Shown here one piece after another: positions 43,003 through 51,458 of a DNA stretch of 64,000 nucleotides. The notes beneath the pieces are model-generated. The model was not told where the DNA came from and did not search any database. It saw nothing but the letters and a program-made list of their open reading frames with translations. Origin of the DNA: Demequina litoralis (GTDB taxonomy: Bacteria; Actinomycetota; Actinomycetes; Actinomycetales; Demequinaceae). The stretch lies in the NCBI RefSeq assembly GCF_030418455.1, contig NZ_JAUHPW010000008.1, positions 1 through 64,000 of the forward strand. The letters are read 5' to 3'. The first letter of the stretch is position 1, and each line of letters opens with the position of its first letter. A program made the translations under genes and the position numbers.

Positions 43003-44307
43003 GTGTCCGGGACGGCGTCCGGTTCCGGCGCCGCGCCGCCCATGGCGCGGGTGCTGCCGGTGCTCGCGGCGCTCACCGCGCTCGCCCCGCTGTCCGTCGA
43101 CATCTACACGCCGTCGCTGCCGGCGGTCCAGGAGGAGCTCGGCGGCTCGGACGCGCTCACCCAGGGCGGCGTCACGCTGTTCCTGCTCGGGATCGGGCTT
43201 GGCCAGCTCGTCTGGGGGCCGCTGAGCGACCGCTTCGGGCGCCGGCCGGTGATCCTGCTCGGCGTCGCCGGGTGGACGCTGGCCTCGGGCCTCGACGCGC
43301 TCGCGACCGGGCCCGAGATGCTCGTCGCGGTGCGGGCCCTCGCGGGGCTGTGCGGCGCGGCCGGGATCGTGGTCGCGCGGTCCGTGGTGCGCGACCTGTC
43401 CACCGACACCCACGCGATGGCCTCGCGCATCGGCGTGCTCGCGATGGTGACGTCGATCGCGCCCGTGGTCGCGCCGATCCTGGGCGCCGCGATCGCCGGC
43501 GCGTGGGGCTGGCGCGCGGACTTCGTGGTGCTCGCGGCGCTCGGCGGGGTGATGCTGCTGGTCTTCGCGCTGGCCGTGCCCGAGACGCTGCCGCCCTCGC
43601 GACGCTCGCAGGGCGGCCTCGGCGCGATCACCGGCGGCCTGGCGCGCGCCGGTGCGAACCGCGAGGTCGCGGGGGCCGCGCTCGCGCTCGGTGCGCACGC
43701 CTTCGGCTTCTACGCCTACATCGCCACCGCCTCCTTCGTCGTGGAGCGCGAGCTGGGTCGCTCGCCCGCGGCCTTCGCGCTGGTCTTCGGCACCAACGCG
43801 GTCGCGGTGCTCGCGGCCAACATGGTCTTCCGCCGCCTCGTGCGGCGCCGCCATCCCGCCGGGCCGCTCGGGCTCGGCCTCGCGATCTCCGCGGTGAGCG
43901 GCGCGGCCCTGTGGGTCGCCGCCTCGCTCGGGGCCCCGGAGCTGCTGTGGTGGCTCGCGTCGATGGGCTTCGCCGCGGGCACCGGGCTCGTGCTGCCCGG
44001 CGCGCACTCGTGGGCGCAGGCGACGCCGGTGGCCTCGGGCGCGGCCTCGGCGCTCACCGGGTCCGCACAGTTCCTCGGCGGCGTGCTCGGCTCGCCCGTC
44101 ACCGGCCTCATGGGCCCCACCGCGGCGCACCTCGGGATCGTCATCGCCCTGGCGTCCACCGCCGCCGTCGCGATCTGGGCCGCCGCCCGCCCGCGCATCG
44201 TCCCCACGCCATCCCCGGCCTCCCCGGCCTCCCACCGTCCGGCCGATCCCGGCCCCACGCCCTCCGCTCCCCCACGAAAGGTGGACAGCCATGACCATGA
44301 CCGTTGA
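43003..44307 (+). CDS. MFS transporter, Bcr/CflA family
   Basis: A 434-residue permease with 12 predicted helices. The motif-A loop GPLSDRFGRRPVIL and SVDIYTPSLPAVQEEL place it in the Bcr/CflA drug/proton antiporter group. The GTG at 43003 with GAGG just upstream is used; an ATG 13 codons later is an alternative. The C-terminal tail (about 400-434) is hydrophilic, Pro/Ser-rich, contains an exact CGCATCGTCCC copy (44194-44204) and overlaps the aldehyde dehydrogenase gene by 17 bases. It may export a toxic intermediate or import an aromatic acid. Confidence 0.83.
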   Translation: MSGTASGSGAAPPMARVLPVLAALTALAPLSVDIYTPSLPAVQEELGGSDALTQGGVTLFLLGIGLGQLVWGPLSDRFGRRPVILLGVAGWTLASGLDALATGPEMLVAVRALAGLCGAAGIVVARSVVRDLSTDTHAMASRIGVLAMVTSIAPVVAPILGAAIAGAWGWRADFVVLAALGGVMLLVFALAVPETLPPSRRSQGGLGAITGGLARAGANREVAGAALALGAHAFGFYAYIATASFVVERELGRSPAAFALVFGTNAVAVLAANMVFRRLVRRRHPAGPLGLGLAISAVSGAALWVAASLGAPELLWWLASMGFAAGTGLVLPGAHSWAQATPVASGAASALTGSAQFLGGVLGSPVTGLMGPTAAHLGIVIALASTAAVAIWAAARPRIVPTPSPASPASHRPADPGPTPSAPPRKVDSHDHDR

Positions 44308-45763
44308 GCACACCCTGCTCACCCGCGTGCCCGACGCCCTCCTCATCGGGGGCCGCTGGCGCCCGGCCTCCGACGGCGCGACGCTGGCGGTGCGCGACCC
44401 CGCGACCGGCGCCGTCATCAAGGAGATCGCGTCCGCATCGGTGGAGGACGGCGGCGCCGCGCTCGACGCCGCATGCGAGGCGTTCCCCTCCTGGTCGGAG
44501 ACCCCCGCGCGCGTGCGCGCCGAGATCCTGCGCAAGGCCTTCGACCTGCTCATGGAGCGCAAGGAGGACTTCGCGCTGCTCATGAGCCTCGAGATGGGCA
44601 AGACGCTCGCCGAGGCCCGCGGCGAGGTCGCGTACGGCGGCGAGTTCCTGCGGTGGTTCTCCGAGGAGGCGGTGCGGGCCGTGGGCCGGTACGCGCCGAG
44701 CCCCGAGGGGCACGGGCGGATGATCGTGACGCAGCACCCCGTGGGGCCCTGCTACCTCATCACGCCGTGGAACTTCCCGCTCGCGATGGCGACGCGCAAG
44801 ATCGCGCCCGCGCTGGCCGCGGGCTGCACGGTGGTGATCAAGCCCGCCGAACTCACGCCGCTCACCACGCTGCTGTTCGCGCGGCTGCTCGAGGACGCGG
44901 GGCTGCCGCCGGGCGTGGTCAACGTCATCACGACGTCGCACTCCGGGGCGGTGTCGGAGCCCATCATCCGGGACCCGCGCCTGCGGAAGCTGTCCTTCAC
45001 CGGCTCCACGCCGGTGGGGGTGAGGCTGCTCGAGCAGGCGGCCGGGGGCGTGCTGCGCACATCGATGGAGCTGGGCGGCAACGCGCCGTTCGTGGTGTTC
45101 GAGGACGCGGACCTGGACAAGGCGGTCGAGGGCGCGATGGCGGCGAAGTTCCGCAACATCGGGCAGGCGTGCACGGCGGCCAACCGGTTCATCGTGCACG
45201 AGTCCGTCGCGGAGGAGTTCGCGCGGCGCGTCACGCACCGGGTCGCGGAGCTGCGGGTGGGGCGCGGCACGGACGAGGGCGTGGAGATCGGGCCGCTCAT
45301 CGACGACCGGGCCGTCTCCAAGGCGGAGTCGCTGGTGGCGGACGCGGTCGAGCGCGGCGCGCGGCTGCGCACCGGCGGCCACGGCATCGACGGGCCCGGG
45401 ACCTTCTTCGAGCCGACCGTGGTGACGGACGTGGCGGCCGGTTCGGACATCCTGCGGGAGGAGATCTTCGGGCCTGTGCTCGCGATCGTGCCGTTCTCCA
45501 CCGAGGACGAGGCCGTGGCGATCGCCAACGACACCGAGTACGGGCTGGTGTCGTACGTCTACACCGAGTCGCTGTCGCGCGGGCAGCGCATGATCGAGCG
45601 CCTCGCGACCGGGATGATGGGCCTCAACATGGGCGTGGTGTCGAACGCGGCGGCGCCGTTCGGCGGCTGGAAGATGTCCGGGCTGGGCCGCGAGGGCGGC
45701 GCCGAGGGCATCCACGAGTACCTGCAGACCAAGTACACGCTCACCCCGAGCCCGTTCGCCTGA
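44291..45763 (+). CDS. NAD(P)-dependent aldehyde dehydrogenase (semialdehyde type)
   Basis: A 490-residue ALDH with all catalytic residues: Asn161 in PWNFPLAM, Glu260 in MELGGNAP and Cys294 in GQACTAANR. The closest pattern is succinate-semialdehyde dehydrogenase (GabD), with FTGSTPVG and the C-terminal FGGWKMSGLGREGG. In this island it could oxidise the ring-cleavage semialdehyde (HpaE role) or the succinic semialdehyde released by the HpaI-type aldolase. It is the last gene of the operon, followed by a compact palindrome. Confidence 0.87.
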   Translation: MTMTVEHTLLTRVPDALLIGGRWRPASDGATLAVRDPATGAVIKEIASASVEDGGAALDAACEAFPSWSETPARVRAEILRKAFDLLMERKEDFALLMSLEMGKTLAEARGEVAYGGEFLRWFSEEAVRAVGRYAPSPEGHGRMIVTQHPVGPCYLITPWNFPLAMATRKIAPALAAGCTVVIKPAELTPLTTLLFARLLEDAGLPPGVVNVITTSHSGAVSEPIIRDPRLRKLSFTGSTPVGVRLLEQAAGGVLRTSMELGGNAPFVVFEDADLDKAVEGAMAAKFRNIGQACTAANRFIVHESVAEEFARRVTHRVAELRVGRGTDEGVEIGPLIDDRAVSKAESLVADAVERGARLRTGGHGIDGPGTFFEPTVVTDVAAGSDILREEIFGPVLAIVPFSTEDEAVAIANDTEYGLVSYVYTESLSRGQRMIERLATGMMGLNMGVVSNAAAPFGGWKMSGLGREGGAEGIHEYLQTKYTLTPSPFA

Positions 45764-45769
45764 CCCGCT

Positions 45770-45791
45770 GGGCGGGCGCCGGCGCCCGCCC
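45770..45791 (+). terminator. Palindromic terminator after aldehyde dehydrogenase
   Basis: GGGCGGGCGCC (45770-45780) directly followed by its complement (45781-45791), 6 bases past the stop codon. Confidence 0.6.
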
Positions 45792-45814
45792 GGCTCCCGT
45801 CGCCCGCCCGACCC

Positions 45815-45863
45815 TTGACGCCGCCCATTCATGTATGTCTAGATATATATTGCTAGATATACA
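45815..45863 (+). promoter_or_regulatory. Promoter and MarR-type operator of the second monooxygenase
   Basis: An AT-rich island. TGTATGTCTAG (45832-45842) and CTAGATATACA (45853-45863) are 11-base arms with one mismatch. TTGACG (45815-45820) is -35-like; TAGATA (45840-45845) could be the -10 but its 19-base spacing is long. The operator would overlap the -10 element, fitting repression by the MarR gene downstream. Confidence 0.65.
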
Positions 45864-45906
45864 CGTGGCGGCACGATGAGGTGCCGCCCCTCGACAACGG
45901 AGTCGG

Positions 45907-47049
45907 ATGATGAACAGCAACGCACGCACGGTGCTCGTGGTCGGCGGCGGGATCGGCGGGCTGTCCGCCGCGATCGCTCTGGCACAACGAGGCAACCGGG
46001 TCACGGTGGTCGAGCGGCAGGCCGACCTCCACTCCTCCGTCTACGGCGTCGGCATCATCCAGCCCGCGAACGCGCTGCGCGCGCTCGCCGCGATCGGCTG
46101 CGCCCAGGCCTGCCTCGACGTCGGCTACCCGGCACGCGGCTGGGGCCGCATGCTCGACGTCGACGGCGCCTTCGTGCGCGACATGCCCGGCACCGCGCTG
46201 TCCGACGCGGCCTTCCCGCCGATGAACGGCGTCACCCGCCCGCAGCTGCACGCGATCCTCACCGCCCGCGCCCTCGAGGTCGGCGTCGAGGTCCGCTACT
46301 CCACCTCCTTCGCCTCGCTCGCGCCGGACGAGGCGGGCGTCGAGGTCGCGCTCACCGACGGCACCACCGCGCGGTGGGACGTGGTCGTCGGCGCCGACGG
46401 CGTGCGTTCCAAGGTGCGCGCGCACGTCCTCGGCACGGAGCTCGAGCCGCGCTACATCGGGCAGTCGGCCTACCGCGTCAACGTGCCGCGCGAGCCGGAG
46501 ATCGATCGCATCGTCCTGCAGGAGGGACCCGAGGGCATGGCAGGTCTCGTGCCCATCGGACCCGAGCTCGCGTACCTGTTCTACAACGCCCGCATGGAGC
46601 GGCCGCCACGCGACGACGGCGCAGCCCTGCTCGCGGACCTGCGGGCGCACCTCGCACCGTTCGGCGGGCTGGTCGGCCGCATCAGGGACCGCCACCTCGA
46701 CGAGGCGTCGGACATCGTGCTGCGACCCGAGGAGTCGCTCATCGCCGACGCGCCGTGGCACCGGGGACGGGTCGTGCTCCTCGGCGACGCGGTGCATGCG
46801 ATCACCCCGCACCTGGGCCAGGGCGCCGCGCAGGCCATCGAGGACGGAGTGGTGCTCGCCGACGCCCTCGCCCACCACGGCGACGTCGAGGGCGCCTTCG
46901 CGGAATACACCGCCCGGCGCTACGAGCGCTGCCGGCTCATCGTCGAGACCTCGCTCAGCATCGGCGAATGGGAGATGGGGCGCCTGCCCGGCTTCGACAA
47001 CGTGGGTGCGACAAACCACGTCCTGGAGGTGATGGCGCAGCCCCTCTGA
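45907..47049 (+). CDS. FAD-dependent aromatic monooxygenase (salicylate/3-hydroxybenzoate hydroxylase type)
   Basis: A 380-residue group A flavoprotein monooxygenase: VLVVGGGIGGLSAAIAL (FAD), the DG motif VVGADGVRSKVR and the GD motif VLLGDAVHAITPHLGQGAAQAIEDG. It is near the length of single-domain phenolic acid hydroxylases. GGA spaced 5 bases from the ATG is a weak ribosome site. It is cotranscribed with the MarR gene 51 bases downstream under an AT-rich palindromic operator. It is clearly separate from the monooxygenase at 39249, so the island encodes two ring-hydroxylation steps or two entry routes. Confidence 0.84.
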   Translation: MMNSNARTVLVVGGGIGGLSAAIALAQRGNRVTVVERQADLHSSVYGVGIIQPANALRALAAIGCAQACLDVGYPARGWGRMLDVDGAFVRDMPGTALSDAAFPPMNGVTRPQLHAILTARALEVGVEVRYSTSFASLAPDEAGVEVALTDGTTARWDVVVGADGVRSKVRAHVLGTELEPRYIGQSAYRVNVPREPEIDRIVLQEGPEGMAGLVPIGPELAYLFYNARMERPPRDDGAALLADLRAHLAPFGGLVGRIRDRHLDEASDIVLRPEESLIADAPWHRGRVVLLGDAVHAITPHLGQGAAQAIEDGVVLADALAHHGDVEGAFAEYTARRYERCRLIVETSLSIGEWEMGRLPGFDNVGATNHVLEVMAQPL

Positions 47050-47100
47050 CCCGCCGGGCGCGTTGGTAGCATGACCGCGCCGGTGGACGGAGGGACGACG

Positions 47101-47544
47101 ATGGCGCAGGCCGACGACGCGAGACTCGCCGCCGTCCTGCGCGACCTGTCCTGGACGGTACACAAGCGCACCCCCGCGCGCGCCGGCGTGGGCCCGCTGC
47201 CCACGACCGAGATCGCGCTGCTCAAGCAGGTGGTCGAGCAGCCGGGATCGACGGTGGGCGAGCTGTCCGCGGCCCTGGGGCTGCGGCAGCCCAACGCGAG
47301 CGCGGCGCTGCGCGTGCTCACCCAGCGCGGCCTCGTCGCACGCGAGGTTGGCGCCCCCGACCGGCGCATCGTCCGCATCCAGCCCACCCCCGCCGGGGTC
47401 GAGGAGCACCACGAGATCTCCCGCGCCTGGGTGCGCTCGGTCGAGGACGCGATCGCGCAGCTCGATCCCGCCGACCGCGCAACCCTCGAGGGCGCGACCG
47501 ATGCGATGCTCGCCCTCACCCGCCTGGTGCGCACCGCGGAGTAG
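47101..47544 (+). CDS. MarR-family regulator
   Basis: A 147-residue winged-helix protein (PTTEIALLKQVVEQPGSTVGELSAALGLRQPNASAALRVLTQRGLV, then a short wing). It is not closely similar to the other two MarR proteins. The ATG at 47101 is chosen because GGAGGG lies 7 bases upstream; an ATG 30 bases earlier has no such site. It probably binds the palindrome at 45832-45863 and releases it when the monooxygenase substrate is present. Confidence 0.83.
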   Translation: MAQADDARLAAVLRDLSWTVHKRTPARAGVGPLPTTEIALLKQVVEQPGSTVGELSAALGLRQPNASAALRVLTQRGLVAREVGAPDRRIVRIQPTPAGVEEHHEISRAWVRSVEDAIAQLDPADRATLEGATDAMLALTRLVRTAE

Positions 47545-47595
47545 CCGCCCGGGCCGCATCGTCCCTCCACGGCTTCCCGGGGCCGGCGCGACACC

Positions 47596-47654
47596 CGTGA
47601 GGCTGAGTGTCGGTTCCGACGTCTCCGGAGCCTCGATCGTGAGGAATCGTGTCG
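47596..47654. repeat. Two-box dispersed repeat, copy 2
   Basis: CGTGAGGCTGAGTGTCG (47596-47612) and CGTGAGGAATCGTGTCG (47638-47654), 42 bases apart start to start, as in copy 1 at 4488-4546. Confidence 0.7.
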
Positions 47655-47681
47655 CCCGCGCCGCCGACCCCCGACATGACG

Positions 47682-47727
47682 CCGCCCGGGCCGCATCGTC
47701 CCTTGCGGAACCATGCGGCCCGGGCGG
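47682..47727. terminator. Bidirectional hairpin between MarR and GH43 genes
   Basis: Perfect 15-base arms CCGCCCGGGCCGCAT (47682-47696) and complement (47713-47727). The left arm runs into an exact CGCATCGTCCC. A second GCCGCCCGGGCCGCATCGTC lies at 47545-47564, just after the MarR stop, giving a long direct repeat. Confidence 0.7.
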
Positions 47728-47748
47728 GCACGTCTCGAGGAGGGAGAC

Positions 47749-48780
47749 TCAGGCCGGCGTCACCTGCGGCATGCCCTCGGGGGGCAGCACGTCGAGCGCC
47801 GTGGGCACGGGGCGGGTCATCGGCTGCGGGGTGCCCCACACCGGGTTGCCCTCGGCGTCGAACGGGAGCACCTGCGCGCAGGCCTGACGGTTGGGCTCGT
47901 ACAGCGGGTCGCCCTCGATCTTCGTGTAGGTGCGGGCGTGGAACACCAGGACGGTCTCACCCTCGGGCGACTCGGTGAACGAGTTGTGGCCCGGGCCGTA
48001 GATGCCGTTCTCGGGCGCCGACGTGAAGACGGGCTCGGGGCTCTTGACCCACGACGCGGGGTCGAGCAGGTCGGCGTCGGCGTCCGCGATCAGCACGCCC
48101 ATCGCGTACTCGGGGCCGGTGCCGGACGCCGAGTAGGACAGGTAGAGCCTGCCGTTCTTCTGCAGCACGGAGGGGCCCTCGTTGACCCAGAACCGCTCGA
48201 TCTCCCAGTCCAGCTCGGGCTTGGTGAGCATCACCGCGGGCGTCGCGAGGGTCCAGGGGTTCTCCATGCGCGCGATGTAGAGGTTCGAGTTGCCGCGGAT
48301 CTCGTAGTCCTGCTGCGCCCACACGAGGTACTGCACGCCGTCCTTGACGAAGGACGTCGCGTCGAGGGCGAAGGACTCCCAGCCGGTGTCGACCTGGCCG
48401 CGCTCGACCCACTCGCCCGTCATCGGGTCCTCGTCGGTGCACTCGAGCACGAAGACGCGGTGGCAGAAGGTCTCGGCGGTGCCCGGCACGTCCGCGTGCG
48501 GGTGGCCGATCCCGGCGGCGGCGTAGTAGAGGTACCAGGCGCCGTTCACGCGGTGGATCTCCGGGGCCCAGATGAGGTTGGACTGCGGGCCCTCGTGGTG
48601 CTTGGTCCAGATGGTGACCTCGGGGGCGGCCTGCAGGTCCTCGAGGCGCTCGGCGCGACGCAGGACGATGCGGTCGTACAGCGGGTACGAGCCGGTGAAG
48701 TAGTACTGGCCGTCGTGGCGCAGGACGCACGGGTCCGCGCGCTGGAGCACGATGGGGTTCGGGATGATGTCCGTGGGCAC
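47749..48780 (-). CDS. GH43-family glycosidase, second paralog
   Basis: A 343-residue cytoplasmic GH43 protein, very similar over its whole length to the one at 8631-9647 (shared RADPCVLR, SYPLYDRIVLRRAERLEDLQAAPEVTIWTKH and ENGIYGPGHNSFTESP). The GTG at 48780 is preferred because GAGGAGGT lies 8 bases upstream. It stands alone and lacks a transporter partner. A LacI-type palindrome (48823-48840) lies in its promoter. Likely arabinofuranosidase or xylosidase. Confidence 0.85.
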   Translation of the reverse strand: MPTDIIPNPIVLQRADPCVLRHDGQYYFTGSYPLYDRIVLRRAERLEDLQAAPEVTIWTKHHEGPQSNLIWAPEIHRVNGAWYLYYAAAGIGHPHADVPGTAETFCHRVFVLECTDEDPMTGEWVERGQVDTGWESFALDATSFVKDGVQYLVWAQQDYEIRGNSNLYIARMENPWTLATPAVMLTKPELDWEIERFWVNEGPSVLQKNGRLYLSYSASGTGPEYAMGVLIADADADLLDPASWVKSPEPVFTSAPENGIYGPGHNSFTESPEGETVLVFHARTYTKIEGDPLYEPNRQACAQVLPFDAEGNPVWGTPQPMTRPVPTALDVLPPEGMPQVTPA

Positions 48781-48822
48781 GGCGTGACCTCCTCGTCGTT
48801 GAGTCATGGACTTCATGAACTG

Positions 48823-48840
48823 CTTTGCAACGTTGTAAAG
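48823..48840 (-). promoter_or_regulatory. LacI-type operator CTTTGCAACGTTGTAAAG
   Basis: An 18-base near-palindrome (one mismatched pair) centred on ACGT, 43 bases before the GH43 start. It differs from the TTACCGGTAA operator of the local LacI gene, so the regulator is probably encoded outside the window. Confidence 0.65.
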
Positions 48841-48948
48841 AAGTGTACGGCACGCTGCGTCGGTTCCGACAACGGAACTATCGGATCACCGCCCAATCCG
48901 GTGCGGAGGGGGCCATCGCCCCTACCATGAGGCCGAAAGGGGGTGCCC

Positions 48949-50610
48949 ATGGAAGGCGCGTCTCACGAGGCGATCCCGACGGTCCGCGAGCAGCTGACGG
49001 ATATGGCACGGGCCATGGCCAACGGCGCCTCGCTCCGTGGCCTCGCGCTGGTCGTCGCCGGCGCCGTGGTCCTCGCGCTCCCGGCCGCGACCACGTGGAT
49101 CGCACAGGTCCTGGCGATCGGCGCGCTCGGCGTGACGGGCCTCATGGACGTCTTCTACTCGGTCACCGGGCGCCGGTGGCTGGGCCGCCGGATCAACAGG
49201 ATCGTCGCCGCGCTCCGCGGTCTCATGACCACCGCCATCGCGGCGCTCCTCGCCTGGATCGCGTTCCTGGACCCGACGGGCGGGGCGCTCAGCCTCGCCG
49301 GGGTGGTCGCCGCGGTGGGCGTGTACGTGGCGTTCCGCGGCCTCATCGGCGTGATCGACGTGCTCGTGAGGCGGAACCGCCGCGAGCGGCTCGTCAAGCT
49401 GGCGGTCTCCGGCCTCGCACTCGCGGGCGGCGTCCTCGCGGCCCAGGTCCCCGAGTCGATCGCCCGCACGGCGCTCGTGTCCTCCGCGACGACCTCGATC
49501 ATCGTGGGCTTCATCCTCATCGCGTGGGGCATCCGCCGCGCGGAGAGCGGGGTGGGCCTCGACCCGTCGCGCGCCTCGATCGCCCAGGTGCTGTGGGACT
49601 GGATCCGCGGCTCCGACATCGGCGACGAGGCGCGGTCCGAGCACGTGGACTCCCTCTTCTTCGAGAACCCCGGTCGCCTCAACAAGCTGGGCACGTGGTG
49701 GGTCATGCTCGCGCTGTCCGTCGCCATCGCCACCTTCGCGGTGCTCGCGGACTCGACCGCGGTGGTCATCGGCGCGATGCTCGTGGCGCCGCTCATGACG
49801 CCGATCGTCGGCCTCGCGGGCGCGCTCGTCAACGGCTGGGCGCGGCGCGCGTTCCACTCCGCGGGGCTCGTGGCCGGCGGCGTCGCGGCGGCGATCGCCA
49901 TCTCGTACGGCCTCGCGGCCTGGTCGCCCGTCGCGATCGCCTTCAGCACCAACTCGCAGATCGTCTCGCGCGTCACCCCGAGCACGATCGACATGCTCAT
50001 CGCCCTCGCCGCCGGCGCCGCGGGCGCGTACGCCACCGTGAACAAGCGCGTGGCGTCGGGCATCGCGGGCGTCGCGATCGCGGTGGCGCTCGTGCCGCCG
50101 CTCGCCGTCGTCGGCGTGAGCCTGAGCGGCGAGCGCTGGGCCGATGCGGGCGGCGCCTTCCTGCTCTTCCTCACCAACTTCGTCGCGATCGTCCTCGCGG
50201 CCTGCGTCGTCTTCGTCGCGACGGGCTTCGCCCAGCCACGGGTGCTGCGCCGCAACCCGCGCCGGATGCTGCTCACCCTGTCGCCGTTCGTCATCCTCGC
50301 CGCGATCGTGCTGCTTCCGCTCATGCTGACCGCGGAGGGCCAGCTCAACACCTCGTCGCGCGACCGCGCGGCCGAGAAGGCGGTCGAGGACTGGCTGGGC
50401 GAGGACACCGAGTTCGCCATCCGCGACGTGCACGTGACCGGACAGGTGGTCGACGTCACCGTCGAGGGCCCGGGCGAGACACCCTCCGTCGACGCGCTCC
50501 AGCGGGAGCTGCTCGACACGCTCGACCAGGCGATCGCGGTCAGGATCACGGTGGTCCCGGTGACCGTGACCGAGCTGCCGGTCGCGAGCCCGTCGCCGTC
50601 GTTCGGGTAG
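48949..50610 (+). CDS. DUF389-family membrane protein with N-terminal HdeD-like helices
   Basis: A 553-residue membrane protein. Residues 20-215 form about six helices resembling the HdeD/DUF308 group. Residues 255-465 are a DUF389 domain with about six more helices and its signature VIGAMLVAPLMTPIVGLAGALVNGW. Residues 470-553 are a soluble alpha/beta tail ending Pro/Ser-rich. The ATG at 48949 is used because AAAGGGGG is well spaced. Function unknown; DUF389 proteins are sometimes annotated as putative channels or transporters. It has no evident link to the neighbours. Confidence 0.8.
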   Translation: MEGASHEAIPTVREQLTDMARAMANGASLRGLALVVAGAVVLALPAATTWIAQVLAIGALGVTGLMDVFYSVTGRRWLGRRINRIVAALRGLMTTAIAALLAWIAFLDPTGGALSLAGVVAAVGVYVAFRGLIGVIDVLVRRNRRERLVKLAVSGLALAGGVLAAQVPESIARTALVSSATTSIIVGFILIAWGIRRAESGVGLDPSRASIAQVLWDWIRGSDIGDEARSEHVDSLFFENPGRLNKLGTWWVMLALSVAIATFAVLADSTAVVIGAMLVAPLMTPIVGLAGALVNGWARRAFHSAGLVAGGVAAAIAISYGLAAWSPVAIAFSTNSQIVSRVTPSTIDMLIALAAGAAGAYATVNKRVASGIAGVAIAVALVPPLAVVGVSLSGERWADAGGAFLLFLTNFVAIVLAACVVFVATGFAQPRVLRRNPRRMLLTLSPFVILAAIVLLPLMLTAEGQLNTSSRDRAAEKAVEDWLGEDTEFAIRDVHVTGQVVDVTVEGPGETPSVDALQRELLDTLDQAIAVRITVVPVTVTELPVASPSPSFG

Positions 50611-50639
50611 GCGGCGCCGGCCCGGCGTAGCGTGGCCGG

Positions 50640-51323
50640 ATGGGGACGATGCGACGGTCGGCCGGCGCCGCGATAGCGGCCGTCGCGACCCTGATCGCGG
50701 CGGTTGTCGCGGGGTGCACCGCGACGCCCGGGCCGGTGGAGTCGCCGAGCGCCACGGCCTCCGCCACCGCCTCGGCGAGCACCTCCCCCGCCCCCGCAGC
50801 GTCGGCCACGTCGTCCGCCTCGCCGTCCACCACACCGACCACCGCCGACGGCTGCCCAGCCTTCGACGCCACGGCCGCGAGCGCATCGTCCGACGACTGG
50901 GCGGGCGACCTCAGCGACGGCCTGTGGGGCGTGACGATGCGCGTGGGCACCCACGAGTGCTACGACCGCTGGGTCTTCGAGCTCACGGGCGACGGCGGGA
51001 TGCCGGGCTGGTCCGTGACGCCGCACGCAGCGAGCGTGTTCGCGGTCGACGGGTCGGGCGAGGACCTGTCCCCCGCGCTCGCCGGCGACGCGTCGCTGGA
51101 GGTGGGCTTCGGCGCCTGGTACGACGGCACTCCGCTCGACCGCGCGCCGTACGGCGGGCCGATGCGCGTGCTCACCGGCGGCTTCGTCGCGATCCAGGAG
51201 GCGAGGATCGTGGGGGCGTTCGAGGGCATCACCCAGGTAGGGATCGGGCTCGACGAGCTGCGTCCCTACCGGGTGATGTGGCTCGAGGGTCCGCCGCGGC
51301 TGGTGGTGGATGTGGCGAAGTAG
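50640..51323 (+). CDS. Lipoprotein with AMIN-like domain
   Basis: A 227-residue lipoprotein. The signal ends at the lipobox VAGC (Cys26), followed by a Ser/Thr/Ala/Pro linker to about residue 70 and a beta-rich domain (85-227) ending PPRLVVDVAK, a hallmark of AMIN-like domains that bind cell-wall polymers. An exact GGGACGATGCG (50643-50653) overlaps the first codons, so it fixes the N-terminal residues. The start lies 29 bases after the DUF389 gene; co-transcription is likely. Confidence 0.78.
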   Translation: MGTMRRSAGAAIAAVATLIAAVVAGCTATPGPVESPSATASATASASTSPAPAASATSSASPSTTPTTADGCPAFDATAASASSDDWAGDLSDGLWGVTMRVGTHECYDRWVFELTGDGGMPGWSVTPHAASVFAVDGSGEDLSPALAGDASLEVGFGAWYDGTPLDRAPYGGPMRVLTGGFVAIQEARIVGAFEGITQVGIGLDELRPYRVMWLEGPPRLVVDVAK

Positions 51324-51340
51324 CGGCCCCGACCGGTGAT

Positions 51341-51447
51341 CTCTCCACGCACCCCGTGATCTCGACCCCGTTCCGCGGCTCTCCGGACGCGACACGCCGC
51401 CGACACGCCCGATCCCAGGTGGGAGAGTGCCTCGACGGCGTGGAGAG
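51341..51447. repeat. CTCCACGC-type dispersed repeat, copy 3 (inverted)
   Basis: End blocks CTCTCCACGC (51341-51350) and GCGTGGAGAG (51438-51447) are perfect 10-base inverted repeats. Read on the minus strand it matches copy 2 (GAGGCACTCNCCCACC block and GCGTGGAG end). Confidence 0.55.
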
Positions 51448-51453
51448 GCACTC
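51425..51453. terminator. Hairpin between convergent lipoprotein and GH42 genes
   Basis: GAGTGCCTC (51425-51433) pairs with GAGGCACTC (51445-51453) around an 11-base loop, 6 bases from the stop of the leftward GH42 gene. Confidence 0.55.
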
Positions 51454-51458
51454 GGGGT

